Source of the DNA: Terfezia claveryi
Taxonomy: Eukaryota > Ascomycota > Pezizomycetes > Pezizales > Pezizaceae
Assembly (NCBI GenBank): GCA_015179025.1
Contig: WHUX01000037.1
Location: 248,001 to 312,000 of the forward strand
Reading direction: 5' to 3'
DNA: 64,000 bases
Position numbers and translations under genes: made by a program
Shown here: piece by piece, positions 1-10,365 of the stretch
Layout of the letters: each line of letters starts with the position of its first letter
Numbering within the stretch: position 1 is the stretch's first letter
The notes under the pieces: model-generated
Told to the model about the DNA's origin: nothing
The model's input: the letters and a program-made list of their open reading frames with translations, nothing else
Databases searched by the model: none

Positions 1-11
1 CGCTTGAGTTT

Positions 12-952
12 TCAGCATTCTTGCCAGTTATGGCCGTTGGAGATTCCTCCATGTTTCTTGCAGTAAGTGCAGGTCTTCTCACTATTCTGCTCTTTTGTGC
101 CCGAAGGGCGTTTTCGGTCTTTCTTAGGACCACGAGCCTGAGTTAACAGAGCTTCGTTTGGTGGGTTAACTGAGAGATCCAATTGATTATTGGATGTGAG
201 TCCCAGAAAATGATGTCTGACTTCTGTATATGTCAGATTAGCTTTGGTAGTCAAATTATCCACCGGATTGGGATACTCATGGCTTAAAGCCGCCAATAAG
301 AAATCCCGCTTTGCCTTGTCTGCTTCTAGGAATTTTCTGAGCATTTGCCTATACTCATCAGGACCGGTTGCCATTTGATAGACCCTGTTCCATTGACTGT
401 CGAATTTATCTAAAAATTCTGATATAGGCTTGCCTTTTTCAAGTTTCCCAGAGAAAAGAACACCGAGGCAAGCGACTTGGTGAACAAATGAAAAAGCAGT
501 ATCTTTAAAACAAGTCTCTCTTAAGTACTTCCAAATATCATGAGGTGATCTGTATTTAGACACCTTATTCAGAAGAGGGTTGCTAATAACTCGAATAAGG
601 ATTAGCATTACCTGTTTTGAAAGAGACATAAACCCCTCCTGTTCAGCTGAAGATGCATTGGGATCGGGTTGAACACCGTCAACAACGATATCCAATACAT
701 TTATGGTATAAAATACCATGGTCATCTGAGATGCCCAGTTCTCATAATTCTTAAACCCCTCGAGCGGCTCAATGCCATTGAGCTTAACTTCAGGCGAAAG
801 TCTTTTGAGAGAGCAAATGACCTGGGAAAGGGAGAGATGATAGGAGGTAGAGAGATTGTGGTTGCAGGAGTCGTTGTAGCAGAAGTCGTTGCGGGTGCAA
901 CTTGATTTTGAGAGCTGCTAGCAACAGTCATTGCGGGTGTTGTTTCTTCCAT
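12..952 (-). pseudogene. Ty1/copia-type Gag, frame-broken
   Basis: Reverse-strand gag of a Ty1/copia LTR retrotransposon. The start codon is at 952, just inside the LTR and primer-binding site. The product has a Thr/Ser/Pro-rich N-terminus, a helical retrotransposon Gag (UBN2-like) domain and a C-terminal zinc knuckle with Cys-x2-Cys ... His-x4-Cys spacing (codons near positions 15-90). Two lesions are visible. A one-base frame change near 770-800 separates the first ~60 codons from the rest; the downstream frame reads on with a typical copia Gag start (LNGIEPLEGFKNYENWASQ). A TGA at 12-14 follows the zinc knuckle directly. The pol region would lie left of the window. In a live element Gag packages the RNA into virus-like particles; this copy looks degraded, although a sequencing error at the frame change cannot be excluded. 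Confidence 0.8.
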
Positions 953-1025
953 GTTGAAGAAGTTCGTTATGGAGGAGTTCTCGTAAAGAGGAGTTATGGT
1001 GAATACTGTCTTGCGCGTGCACCGG

Positions 1026-1036
1026 GGGTCATAACC
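1026..1036 (-). other. Primer-binding site of the copia element
   Basis: Read on the reverse strand, the bases directly after the LTR end are GGTTATGACCCC. This resembles the complement of the anticodon arm of initiator tRNA-Met (GGTTATGAGCCC type), the half-tRNA primer used by many copia elements. Its position between the LTR and gag supports the LTR boundary at 1037. Confidence 0.6.
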
Positions 1037-1119
1037 TGTTGGAATGACCTTGTAGGAGTAGCAACACTAGCGAGCGGATAAGATAGCTAATGATCAACGA
1101 AGAGTCACTTCACCAGTAT

Positions 1120-1176
1120 GAGAACGTATGAGTTGTACGAGAACGTATGAGTTGTACGAGAATGTATGAGTTGCTT
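1120..1176. repeat. 19-bp tandem repeat, three copies
   Basis: Unit AGAACGTATGAGTTGTACG, repeated three times with one substitution in the last copy and a diverged end. It lies in the R/U5 part of the copia LTR. Confidence 0.85.
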
Positions 1177-1321
1177 ATCCCTTAACCTCTAAAGAAGAGG
1201 CAGTCAGGCCAGCTCTATATACACTTAAGGGATAATGCTAAAGGAGTATTGCTGGAAAGCAGGAAATGCTGGAGATACGTGAGTGAGTGTCGCAATAACA
1301 TGAGTGACCGACATGACATCG

Positions 1322-1530
1322 GTGGCAGACATGACATATGTTAATGAATGTCATTGTATGACCTGAGTAGCCGCAATGACATGAGTGGCAGACATGACAT
1401 ATGTTAATGAATGTCATTGTATGACCTGAGTAGCCGCAATGACATGAGTGGCAGACATGACATATGTTAATGAATGTCATTGTATGACCTGAGTAGCCGC
1501 AATGACATGAGTGGCCGACATATGTGAACT
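1322..1530. repeat. 63-bp minisatellite in LTR U3
   Basis: The unit beginning GTGGCAGACATGACATATG recurs at 1322, 1385, 1448 and 1511 (exact 63-bp period). There are three full copies, a partial fourth, and diverged copies just upstream from about 1290. 63 is divisible by 3, so a spurious open frame runs through it. It is inside U3, where such arrays can act as enhancers; that role is inference. Confidence 0.9.
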
Positions 1531-1633
1531 CACGTGCTTTTCAACAGATCAGACCCTCGTAGTTATCGTAGAGGGTGTGCCATACATATCAAAGTACCTG
1601 TCTAGTGCCACTGGGCCCTACATACATGTTTCT

Positions 1634-1922
1634 TAGTCTGGTTGTGCCTGTTATTGTAAGGTTACGAGGTTATGCAGCGGAGGAATCGTGATGAGAATTG
1701 TGTGTGTATATTCAAAGTAGAGAGCTATCAAAGGTATCGCTATAGACTTATTCGCTATGGTCCTTGTGTTCTTCCATCCAAAGAGATATTTTTCCTGCGT
1801 ACTTTTCCGGCTCTTTTATCCTTCGCAGTCCTTTCCCAATTGTCTTATTTTGGTTGCTTACCCTCGTGACCTTTTATAGGTACAAGCGGGAATTATTCAC
1901 AACAGTTATGCCAACCAGACTA
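1634..1922. mobile_element. 289-bp TIR element with 8-bp target duplication
   Basis: Begins TAGTCTGGTTGTGCC and ends GCCAACCAGACTA, giving an 11-bp-core terminal inverted repeat. It is flanked by the exact direct repeat ATGTTTCT (1626-1633 and 1923-1930). Related repeat units nearby (read on the reverse strand) have the uninterrupted version of this site, ending TTGCTGGATCC, which acts as an empty site. No coding capacity. The 8-bp duplication fits hAT-like elements among others; the ends do not fit the usual hAT consensus well, so the superfamily is open. Confidence 0.8.
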
Positions 1923-2253
1923 ATGTTTCTGGATCCAAGGTTGTATGTGAAAGGCATATCATGTATGCTATACCTCCTTCTGCTCAGGCTACAGAGACGG
2001 ATAGCACTGTTTAGAATCAGCTTTAGAATTATGAGAATCATTAGTATGCAATGTGGAATACTTACCAGCTGGTTATTATTGTGCCGATTATCTATTCCAC
2101 ATTTACTGAGATAACTATTTCTCCTAGGACATTCTAGTACCCGTGATTTGGTAGACATTCTGCCGTATGGTCCTTCCAGATTCCATCAAGAGCATGATGG
2201 TGATGATTATTGTTACTCCCTGCCTGTCTCTCTCTATGGCGATGGCGAAAAAG

Positions 2254-2423
2254 AAAAAAAGAGCACGAGACAAAAGACTTCGCCTCTCAACCTTTCGGTG
2301 AGAGAGGCTACATGTCCCCCTAACTACCATCTAAGAAATTCATTTCAGACCTTTCTAAGACTCGAACCCCGAGCCAGGCTCGCACTGCAACAGGTCTTGC
2401 CATTCGACCATGTTGGTGGTTAC
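2254..2423 (-). ncRNA. tRNA-like Pol III cassette, copy 1
   Basis: Reverse strand: A-box-like TGGTCGAATGGC (2410-2398), B-box-like GGGGTTCGAGTCT (2370-2358), a hairpin-forming stretch around CCGAAAGGTTGAGAGG, and a 7-T run at 2260-2254 as a candidate terminator. Box spacing is ~40 nt. Only the promoter motifs and a 4-bp D-arm-like hairpin resemble a tRNA; no full cloverleaf forms. It is best read as a SINE-type or structured Pol III RNA. Confidence 0.5.
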
Positions 2424-4324
2424 GAAAGGAAATGGTAAGGACTTGCTTATCACTTGGTTTCCGGTAGCCATTGCCACATGACTATTACCAGTTTAACCTA
2501 AACCTAAGGTTAGCAGCAAAGTATCCAGCCTGCGGCGTAGAAGCATTTATACTTTGAAGTGTAAGATACGATTGTTTTCAACTGTTGAGTTCCCTTACAA
2601 CCAGTTATGGAAACTCCTTCCTTTTTTTTTTTAAAAAAAAAAGTACTCGTGTAGGGAGGTATGACGGGCCACCCGGGAGTCCGGAGTGGATTGAGGTTAA
2701 TCTGCTGCTGCGTGATCTATGTATACAATCTGGATCTGTAAAAAAAGAAAATGTAAACGAAACCCCTATAAACTCTCTAAACATACGCTTACGCTTATTT
2801 ATCTATATTTCTATTAACCGTGTAGGAAATTACAGTAAATATGTATATATATATTCATCAAGACCGTTCGGTAGGATTATGAATTGGAAACGGCGGTTTC
2901 AGGGTAAATAGCTGGGCAGTATCTTCACCTGAACTTCGTAAGTCTCATGTCCTTTCTCATATAGGAAACTAGTGAGATGATATCTCCTGATACCTTTGAG
3001 TATAATAGAGAATAGTAAGAAGGCCCATATCCATGTGCAATCAATGTATCAGTGCCAAATATATATAGATGTAGTCATACAAACTCGTATGCACGCATAA
3101 ATCAACAGAAATAATATAAAAGAAACAGAAACACACTTTCCTAATGGTAACTAGCCTGAATACGTGTACAGGTGAGTAAGAGGACATAATATACCTTCAC
3201 GACTTCAAGAGCGTAATGACGGCTCACATAGACAGACATCCAGAATGGTGAAAAAACGCTCACGGGCTACTACATACAAGGTCGAGAAAAAAAGGTGGAA
3301 GTATCAATGGTATTCCAGCTGCAGATTTTGTTATTGGCAATGGCAGTGTTCATCCAGGGTCAAATATAGAGTTGGAAGCCTTCTGCCGCTCATACCAGCC
3401 AGGGGGGATGATACCGATGCATTGGAGTATACTTGGGTCATTGAAGATTATGTACATACTGTTCCCTCTTCTGTTACCCCTCCATAGATCTAGATAGGTA
3501 TCAATTTACATTGAAATCACAGTGTGCGACTAAGTTATTTGATACTGTAGTGTAGGGTGGCTGCATGATGTAGAAGCAGAATGTAAATGGCCGTGGTTCT
3601 AACGTCTGAGGCGCTAGCCAATTCTCGAAATAATACGGTATGCAGGCTAAATCACCATGAGTTTTGGGCTAAAACTGTACCATAGAAAACGGAATTGGTG
3701 GCGAGGATTGAGGGTAACGGAATATCCCCATCTCCACATCATTACCTATTTAGCTTCTAGATTTACAAAAAAATAAAATAATTATTTCTCCAGCTCCCGC
3801 CTACTTTTCTGGCTTAGAGTCAAGTACTATATTAGGATGAGTATATGATATGCTGTCAGTGCCGGCACCTGAAGAGAAGTTGCTCATAAGTAATGTATTG
3901 GTAGGTTTAATTTCCTTGCATGCCGCCGTAATCTGCTGCAATGCGGACCCTATGAGAGCTAGATATCTCAGTAATATTGAATACGGCAGAATTGATTAAT
4001 AGGAAATCGACTAGCTGGTAACTATTTTATGATTCCCATAAGGCTAAGACTAATTCTAAACAGTGCCATCTGCGCCCAGGCATCCGTAGCCAAAGCTGAA
4101 GGAGTTATATAGTATGATATTCCTTTCGTATGCAACCTTGGATCCAGCAATATGTATGTAGGGACTAGTAGCAATAGACAGGTATTATGATATACCCAAC
4201 CAAGTAATATGCACCGCCCTCAGCTAGTTTGATAGACATTTCGCCGTGAGATCCTGCCGCATTCCTCCAAGAGCATGATGGTGTTAATTGCTATTGCCTG
4301 TCTGTCTCTCTCCATGCGATGGAG

Positions 4325-4496
4325 AAAAAAAAAGAGCACCAGGCAAAAGACTTCGCCTCTCAACCTTTCGGTGAGAGAGGCTACATGTCCCCCTAATTAC
4401 CATCTAAGAAATTCATTTCAGACCTTTCTAAGACTCGAACCCCGGGCCAGGCTCGCACTGCAACAGGTCTTGCCATTCGACCATGTTGGTGGTTAC
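4325..4496 (-). ncRNA. tRNA-like Pol III cassette, copy 2
   Basis: Same module on the reverse strand: A box 4483-4471, B box 4443-4431, hairpin segment, then a 9-T run at 4333-4325. It differs from copy 1 at only a handful of positions over ~170 nt, while the flanking repeat sequence differs much more and carries indels. Confidence 0.5.
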
Positions 4497-6183
4497 AGGA
4501 GGAAGTGTTAGGGAGTTGCTTATCACTTGGTTTCGGGTAACCATTGCCACATGACTATTACAGGTAGCAGAAAAGTATCCAGCCTGCAATTTCTAGACGT
4601 AGAAGCATTTATACGTAAGATAAGACTTTCAATTGTTGCCTTTCCTTACAACCAATTCTGGAAACTCCCACATTTTTTATTATTATTAATAGAAACAGTT
4701 GTATTCGTATACACTTCCATCAGAGAGGTGTGACAAGCCACTGGAGTGGATTGAAGGGTAAGGCAAGTTAATTTGCTGCCTCGCGATCTATGTATACAAT
4801 CTAGATATGTAAAAGTAGAGAAAGTAAAATGAAACCCCTTATCTGACTCTCTATGTAAGACCCCCCAAAAAAATAGAGCGTGGTATCTTCCTTAACCATA
4901 CGCTTACGCTTATCTATGTATGTACCTAATAACTGTGTAGGATACTACGGTAAATATGTATATCTATTCGTCCAGACCGTTCGGTTGGCTCATATGTGTA
5001 AAGGAACGCTTGTGAATTGGAAACGGCGGTTGCAGGGTAAACAGCTCGGCATTATCTTCATCTGAACTTCATAAGTCTCATGTCCTTTCTCATACAGGAC
5101 CATAGTAGTAGGATAAATCTCTCCTGATTTTTTCAAGTATAATTGAGACATAGTATGGAAAGTCCATATCCATGTGCACTAAATGTATCAGTATCAAATA
5201 TTTATAGATGTAGTCATACAAATTTGAATGCATGTATAAATCCACAGAAATAATATAAAAGAAACAGAAATACATATTCATGATGGTAGGCCATAGCTCG
5301 ATTAAAGCCACAGAGGTTTAAACAAGTATACCATGGTAAGTTAGTTAAAGTTAAAAGTACACAAAAGACTGTACAGTCCTAGCCCAAAAGTCATGGCAAG
5401 GCAGCTGCTTCAGCCGTACACCAGCCTGAATACGTGTAGAGGTGAGTAAGGGGACATAATTTATCTTCACGACTTCAAGAGTGTATTGACAGCTCACATA
5501 GACATCCAGAATGGTAAAAAAAACCCCATGGGCTTCTACATACAAGGTGTAGGTATAAAGTATGCAGGCCACATCCTTCGCCGTCTATCCTTGGGTAGCT
5601 AGATTACTATGAGTTTTAGGCAAGGGTCATACCATAGAAAATGGCAGAGGTTGAGGGTAACGGGATATCCTCATCTCCACATTATTACCTATTTAACTTC
5701 TGACTTCGCAATATCAATTATTCTCCAGCTCCAGCTTATTCTTCAAGCTTAGAGTCACTACTATATTAGGATAAGTATATGATATGCTGCCAGTGCTGGC
5801 ACCTGAAGGGAAGTTTCTCGTAGGTAATGTATTAGTAGGTTTAATTTGCCGCTGTAATCTGCTGCAGTGCGGACACTAGTAAATATGGAATCGGTAGAAT
5901 TGGTAATTAGAACAACAATAGGGAATCGGCTAGCTGATAATTATTTTATGATTCCCATAAGGCTAAGACTAATTCTATCGTCCCAAGCCTTCGTAGCCAA
6001 AGCTAAAGGAGTTATATAGTATAATATTCTTATCGTATGCAACCTTGGATCCAGCAATATGTATGTAGGGACCGGTGGTAATGGATAGAAATTTTGCCGT
6101 GAGACCCTGCCGCATTCCTCCAAGAGCATGATGGTGATAATATTGCCTGTTTGTCTCTCTATGGCGATGGAGAAGAGAAAAAG

Positions 6184-6354
6184 AAAAAAAAGAGCACGAG
6201 ACAAAAGACTTCGCCTCTCAACCTTTCGGTGAGAGAGGCTACATGTCCCCCTAATTACCATCTAAGAAATTCATTTCAGACCTTTCTAAGACTCGAACCC
6301 CGGGCCAGGCTCGCACTGCAACAGGTCTTGCCATTCGACCATGTTGGTGGTTAC
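6184..6354 (-). ncRNA. tRNA-like Pol III cassette, copy 3
   Basis: A box 6341-6329, B box 6301-6289, terminal 8-T run 6191-6184 (reverse strand). Nearly identical to copies 2 and 4 across the whole module. Confidence 0.5.
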
Positions 6355-7656
6355 GGAAGGAAGTGGTCGAGTGTTCCTTAACACTGGGTTACGGGTAACC
6401 ATTGCCACATGACTGTTACCAGTTTAACCTAAAACTAAGGTAGCAGCAAAAGTAGCATTTATACTTTGAAGTGTAAAAAAGTTTGCTTCCATGATTTATT
6501 TTCGGTTGTTGAGTTCCCTTACAACCAGTTTGGAAACTCCTACAATTTTTTTTTTAAAAAAAAAAACTCAGTACTCGTGTATACCCCCATCAGGGAGGTA
6601 TGACGAGCCACCCGGGAGTCCGGAGTGGATTGAGGTTAATCTGCTGTTGCATGACCTACGTATACAATCCGGATCTGTAAAAAAGAAAAAGTAAACGAAA
6701 CCCCTATATGACTTTTTGAACATACGCTTACGCTTATCTATCTATGTTTCTAGCAACCGTGTAGGAAATTACAGTAAATATGTATATATATTCATCAAGA
6801 TCGTTCAAGTTGGAAACGGCGGTTTCAGGGTAGATAGCTGGGCAGTATACCGTCACAAATTCAAGAGTGTAATGACGGCTCACATAGACATCCAGGATGG
6901 TGAAAAAATGCTCAAGGGCTACTACGTACAAGGTCTAGGTATACAGTATGCAGGCCACATCCTTCGCCGTCAATCCTTAGGCGGCTAGATTACCAGGAGT
7001 TTTGTGCTCGGACTGTACCATAGAAAACGGAGTTGGTGGCGAGGATTGAGGGTAACGGAATATCTCCATTTCCAAATTATTACCTATCTAACTTCTGGAT
7101 TTGCAATATTAATTCTCCAGCTGCAGCCTATTCTTCCGGCTTACAGTCACTACTATTTAGGATAAGTATATCATACCTGAAGAGAAGAGGTAATGTATTA
7201 TTAGGTTTATTTTTTCTTTGCATGCCGCTGTAATCTGCTGCAGTACAGACCCTAGAACTTCCTAGGAGAGATGTAAATATGGAATACGGTAGATGATAAA
7301 TAGAACAACAATAAGGTATTAGCTAGCTGGTAATTATTCCATCTACATTGTATGTTATGGTTCCTATAATGCTAGGACTAATTCTAGACTCTACGTCCCA
7401 GGCCTCTGTAGTCAAAGCTGAAGGAGTTACGGAGTATATAGTATGATATTCCTTTCGTATGCACTTGGATCCAGCAATATGTATGTAGGGCCAGTGGCAA
7501 TAGACGGGTATTGTGATATACCCAAGTAGAAAGCACTGCCCTCAGTTAGTTTGATAGACATTCCACCGTGAGACCCTGCCGCATTCCTCCAGAGCATGAT
7601 GGTGATAATTGCTATTGCCTGTTTGCCTCTCTCTCTCTATATGGCGATTGGAGAAG

Positions 7657-7829
7657 AAAAAAAAACGAGCACGAGACAAAAGACTTCACCTCTCAACCTT
7701 TCGGTGAGAGAGGCTACATGTCCCCCTAATTACCATCTAAGAAATTCATTTCAGACCTTTCTAAGACTCGAACCCCGGGCCAGGCTCGCACTGCAACAGG
7801 TCTTGCCATTCGACCATGTTGGTGGTTAC
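7657..7829 (-). ncRNA. tRNA-like Pol III cassette, copy 4
   Basis: A box 7816-7804, B box 7776-7764, terminal 9-T run 7665-7657 (reverse strand). Upstream of the A box this copy has a different flank (CCGAGTTGAAGTTTATTCAG) that it shares with copy 5 near 59.5 kb but not with copies 1-3, so at least two subfamilies exist. Confidence 0.5.
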
Positions 7830-8676
7830 GGAAGGAAGTGGTCTGGGGTTGCTTATCACTGAGCCGAGTTGAAGTTTATTCAGCTATCAAGCTAGCAGAT
7901 AAATTGAACCTTCAAAAACCCGAAGTCAAAATATGGCCTTGATAAAGGTAAGAGTACTTTTTAAATTTTTAACCCACCCCCCTCCCCCAACAAATGAGAA
8001 TGGCATGACTTATAAATTTCAGGTTGAAGATTACCGACCAGCTACAGGGGGGCAGTTTACCCTGAAACCGCTGTTTTTAATTCTTACACTCAGAAGTATT
8101 TTATGAACCTACCGAACAGATACATACTTACTGTAAAATCCTACATGGTTTTTAGATAAGGGATTCTTTTTTTATTTTTTTTAATTTTTTATTTACAGAC
8201 TAGAGTGTGTACAGTCGCAGGCAGCAGGTTAACTTGCCTTTACCCTTCAATCCACACCGGGCTTTTTGGGTGGCTCGTCACACTTCCCCTGATGGAGGTG
8301 CATACGAGTACAGTGTTTTTTCTATAAAAGAAAAGAATATATAGGGGTCTCCCAAAATTTGCAAGGGAAGTCAACAATTGAAAATTATCGAGGAAGCAAA
8401 CTTACCATACTAGTAAGATGCTCTCTGCTGACCCCTTCAAGTATAATAGAGATACATAGTATGGAAGTTCCATATCCACGTGCACTCAATGTATCAGTCC
8501 CAAATATTTATAGATGTAGTCATACAAACTCGCATGCACGCATAAATCAACAGAAATGAAATAAAAGAAACAGATACACACATCGGTGATGATAGGTCAG
8601 CTAGCAGCTCGACGAAAGCCGCAGAGCTTTGAACAAATACACCCCTCCAACCATGGTATACTGCCCCCTCCAGTCT

Positions 8677-9862
8677 CTACTGCTGCTTCTTCTGCGCCGC
8701 CGGCCCCATCTCCTTCTCAAACGCACCATACGAAACCTTCAAACTCGTCAACGCATTCAACCCCACATAAACAATACTAATCAAAAAGAATGCCGCCAGA
8801 TACCCCATCCAGATTCCGGGAGTGAAGAACGCATATTTCTTGAACAACGACCCCGTCACCGGGATTGTCGCATTTACATCCACATGCTTCGGTTTCTTGT
8901 CTAGGATGACGAAGCGCCGGCGGAGCTCGTCCTGCGTTTGGGGAGCTTGGATTTTTGAGGAGGGGTGGTTGGGGACGGTGGTGCGTGGGGTGGAGGTGTA
9001 GATTAGGGTGTAGCGGGTGCTGGGGAAGGATTCGAGGAGGGAGAAGAGGAAGGCGTCTGTGGTTGTAGTTGGGGAATGTAAGTAAGTGTAGAAAGTTCAC
9101 CGAGATTGGAGGGGGTGGGACACAATACCAGTATCAGCCAGCTCCTTCGCCCGCACCTCCCTATCCGACTCATCCAAGGGCTCGAAATTAACCATCATCA
9201 CTTTTGGCTTCATATCTCCAAACATCTCAAACGTTCCCGCTACAACCCTCCCAAAACCATGTCAGCATCACTCAAAAGCAATTACCCACAGGGAATCTGC
9301 AAAATGATACAAACGTACTACTAGCATCCACCCTCACCACCTCCCCCCCACACTTCTCCCTCACCCACTCCCCCAACACCTCCGCTACCCCATTCACTTC
9401 CTTAAGCCCCTCTACCTCCCCCCCCCGCCTTGTAAATGGCACAACTAACGACCTCCCATTCCCAGACAACGCGCGCTTCAAATGCGGCATCCCCGGCCAT
9501 CCCCCCGCCTCCTCCACAGCCATCGCGCCCACATGTCCATTCCTAAAATCACTCACATGCAACCCTGGCTGCGTGGCAATCACGTATCCGTCCGAACTAC
9601 ACTGCGAAAGAACATCTTTTGCGACTCGGACAAACTCTGCGGTAGTGAGTGTGCTGGTACTCGTAGTAGGGATAATCATCTTTGGGATCCTACAACCTAG
9701 GAAATTAGCTTTCTCCCATTCTCCAACCAAGAGCTTCGAGGTGACGCACTCCAAACTCGTCACCAAAAAGAAAGGAGAGGTATTTGAGAACGCCGAAACA
9801 CCCTGCAAGCTGCTCAGCAACGCAGCTGCCAGGGCGATGTATGTAGTTGATGAGACTCCCAT
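8677..9862 (-). CDS. BIG1: BIG1-like ER protein
   Basis: Homologue of yeast Big1/Voa1, an ER membrane protein needed for normal cell-wall beta-1,6-glucan and linked to V-ATPase assembly. Exons 9862-9319, 9239-9129 and 9056-8677 give 344 aa; introns are 79 and 72 nt with GT/AG borders, and intron 1 has a CTGAC branch site. An N-terminal signal peptide (MGVSSTTYIALAAALLSS..) is followed by the FSNTSPF motif seen at the mature start of this family. The luminal part ends in one transmembrane segment near residues 300-325, and the short cytosolic tail (VSYGAFEKEMGPAAQKKQQ) is the family signature. The start is the first Met of the signal peptide. The 3' end lies only ~40 bp from the repeat block. 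A long open frame on the opposite strand is a shadow of this gene. Confidence 0.85.
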
Positions 9863-10365
9863 GATTTGGGATATCTGGGTCGTGAAAGCTCTGAAATGTG
9901 TGTTGATGGAGTTCTGTCGTGTTTTTGCTGCAGTTGAGTTCGCCGGGATGATCTACGCCAAGGGATGGGAGCTTAACGGCATCATCAGCAAATCAGGACT
10001 GAGGGTAATTTGCGGAAACAGTGAGGAGGCACGATAAAATTAAATTCTGATCTTACAAGTCTATCATGAAGCGAATTGAAGGAGCCAATATCGTACAGAG
10101 AATAGAAGAACAAAAGGACCAAAGACGCCGTGCACCACCTCTTCCCCCAACGCTAAAATACAACCAATCCCTATACCTTCAGAGTGTTCCCAACTCAGAA
10201 GTATTCCAATACACCACTACCCAAACACAAAACAAACCCTTTCCATCAGACCTTCCTGATATCCGGTTCACGGAATTATGAAACCATGATGCGTATGTAA
10301 TCATAGAAAAAGTGTGCAAGAATGCCCAAACCAAAAAGACATGATGGTTGTGTTGTAAGCGACCT
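9863..10365. other. Gene-free stretch upstream of BIG1
   Basis: 503 bp between the BIG1 start and the stop of the next reverse-strand gene. It must hold the BIG1 promoter and the neighbour's 3' end. Short open frames here have no recognisable product. I see no repeat. Confidence 0.6.

Larger units (their letters stand above)
1037..1546 (-). mobile_element. 5' LTR of the copia element
   Basis: The 510-bp segment starts TGTTGGAATG and ends CTTTTCAACA on the + strand, the TGTTG..CAACA inverted ends typical of copia LTRs, and abuts the primer-binding site and gag. In the sense (reverse) direction a TATA-like GTATATAG lies at about 1213-1222. U3 is therefore 1546 to ~1190, and R/U5 is ~1190 to 1037. 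U3 contains a 63-bp minisatellite and R/U5 a 19-bp triplication. The partner LTR is outside the window, so LTR identity and target duplication cannot be checked. Confidence 0.7.
1931..8640. repeat. Block of diverged 1.4-2.1 kb repeat units
   Basis: Four head-to-tail related units (about 1931-3659, 3660-5611, 5612-6998 and 6999-7862) and a rearranged tail to 8640. Anchors: AGAGCATGATGGTG at about 2189, 4269, 6122 and 7592; CCATAGAAAACGGA-type sequence near 3682, 5630 and 7018. Units differ by indels and substitutions, and unit 1 begins with an inverted piece (1931-2090). In the tail, 8050-8340 is inverted relative to the units while 8400-8640 is direct. A fifth, mostly inverted copy is at 59138-60000. 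Apart from the tRNA-like cassettes no convincing coding sequence is present; the many short open frames are not conserved between units. Confidence 0.85.

Noticed and set aside
1238..1480. 80-codon Cys/His-repeat protein
   Set aside because: It is the 63-bp LTR minisatellite read in frame; the unit length is divisible by three.
2355..2423. True tRNA gene in each repeat unit
   Set aside because: A and B boxes and a D-arm hairpin are present, but no acceptor stem, normal anticodon arm or T stem forms. Called a tRNA-like cassette instead.
9204..10037. 277-codon forward open frame
   Set aside because: Antisense to BIG1 exon 1, low-complexity N-terminus, no family resemblance.
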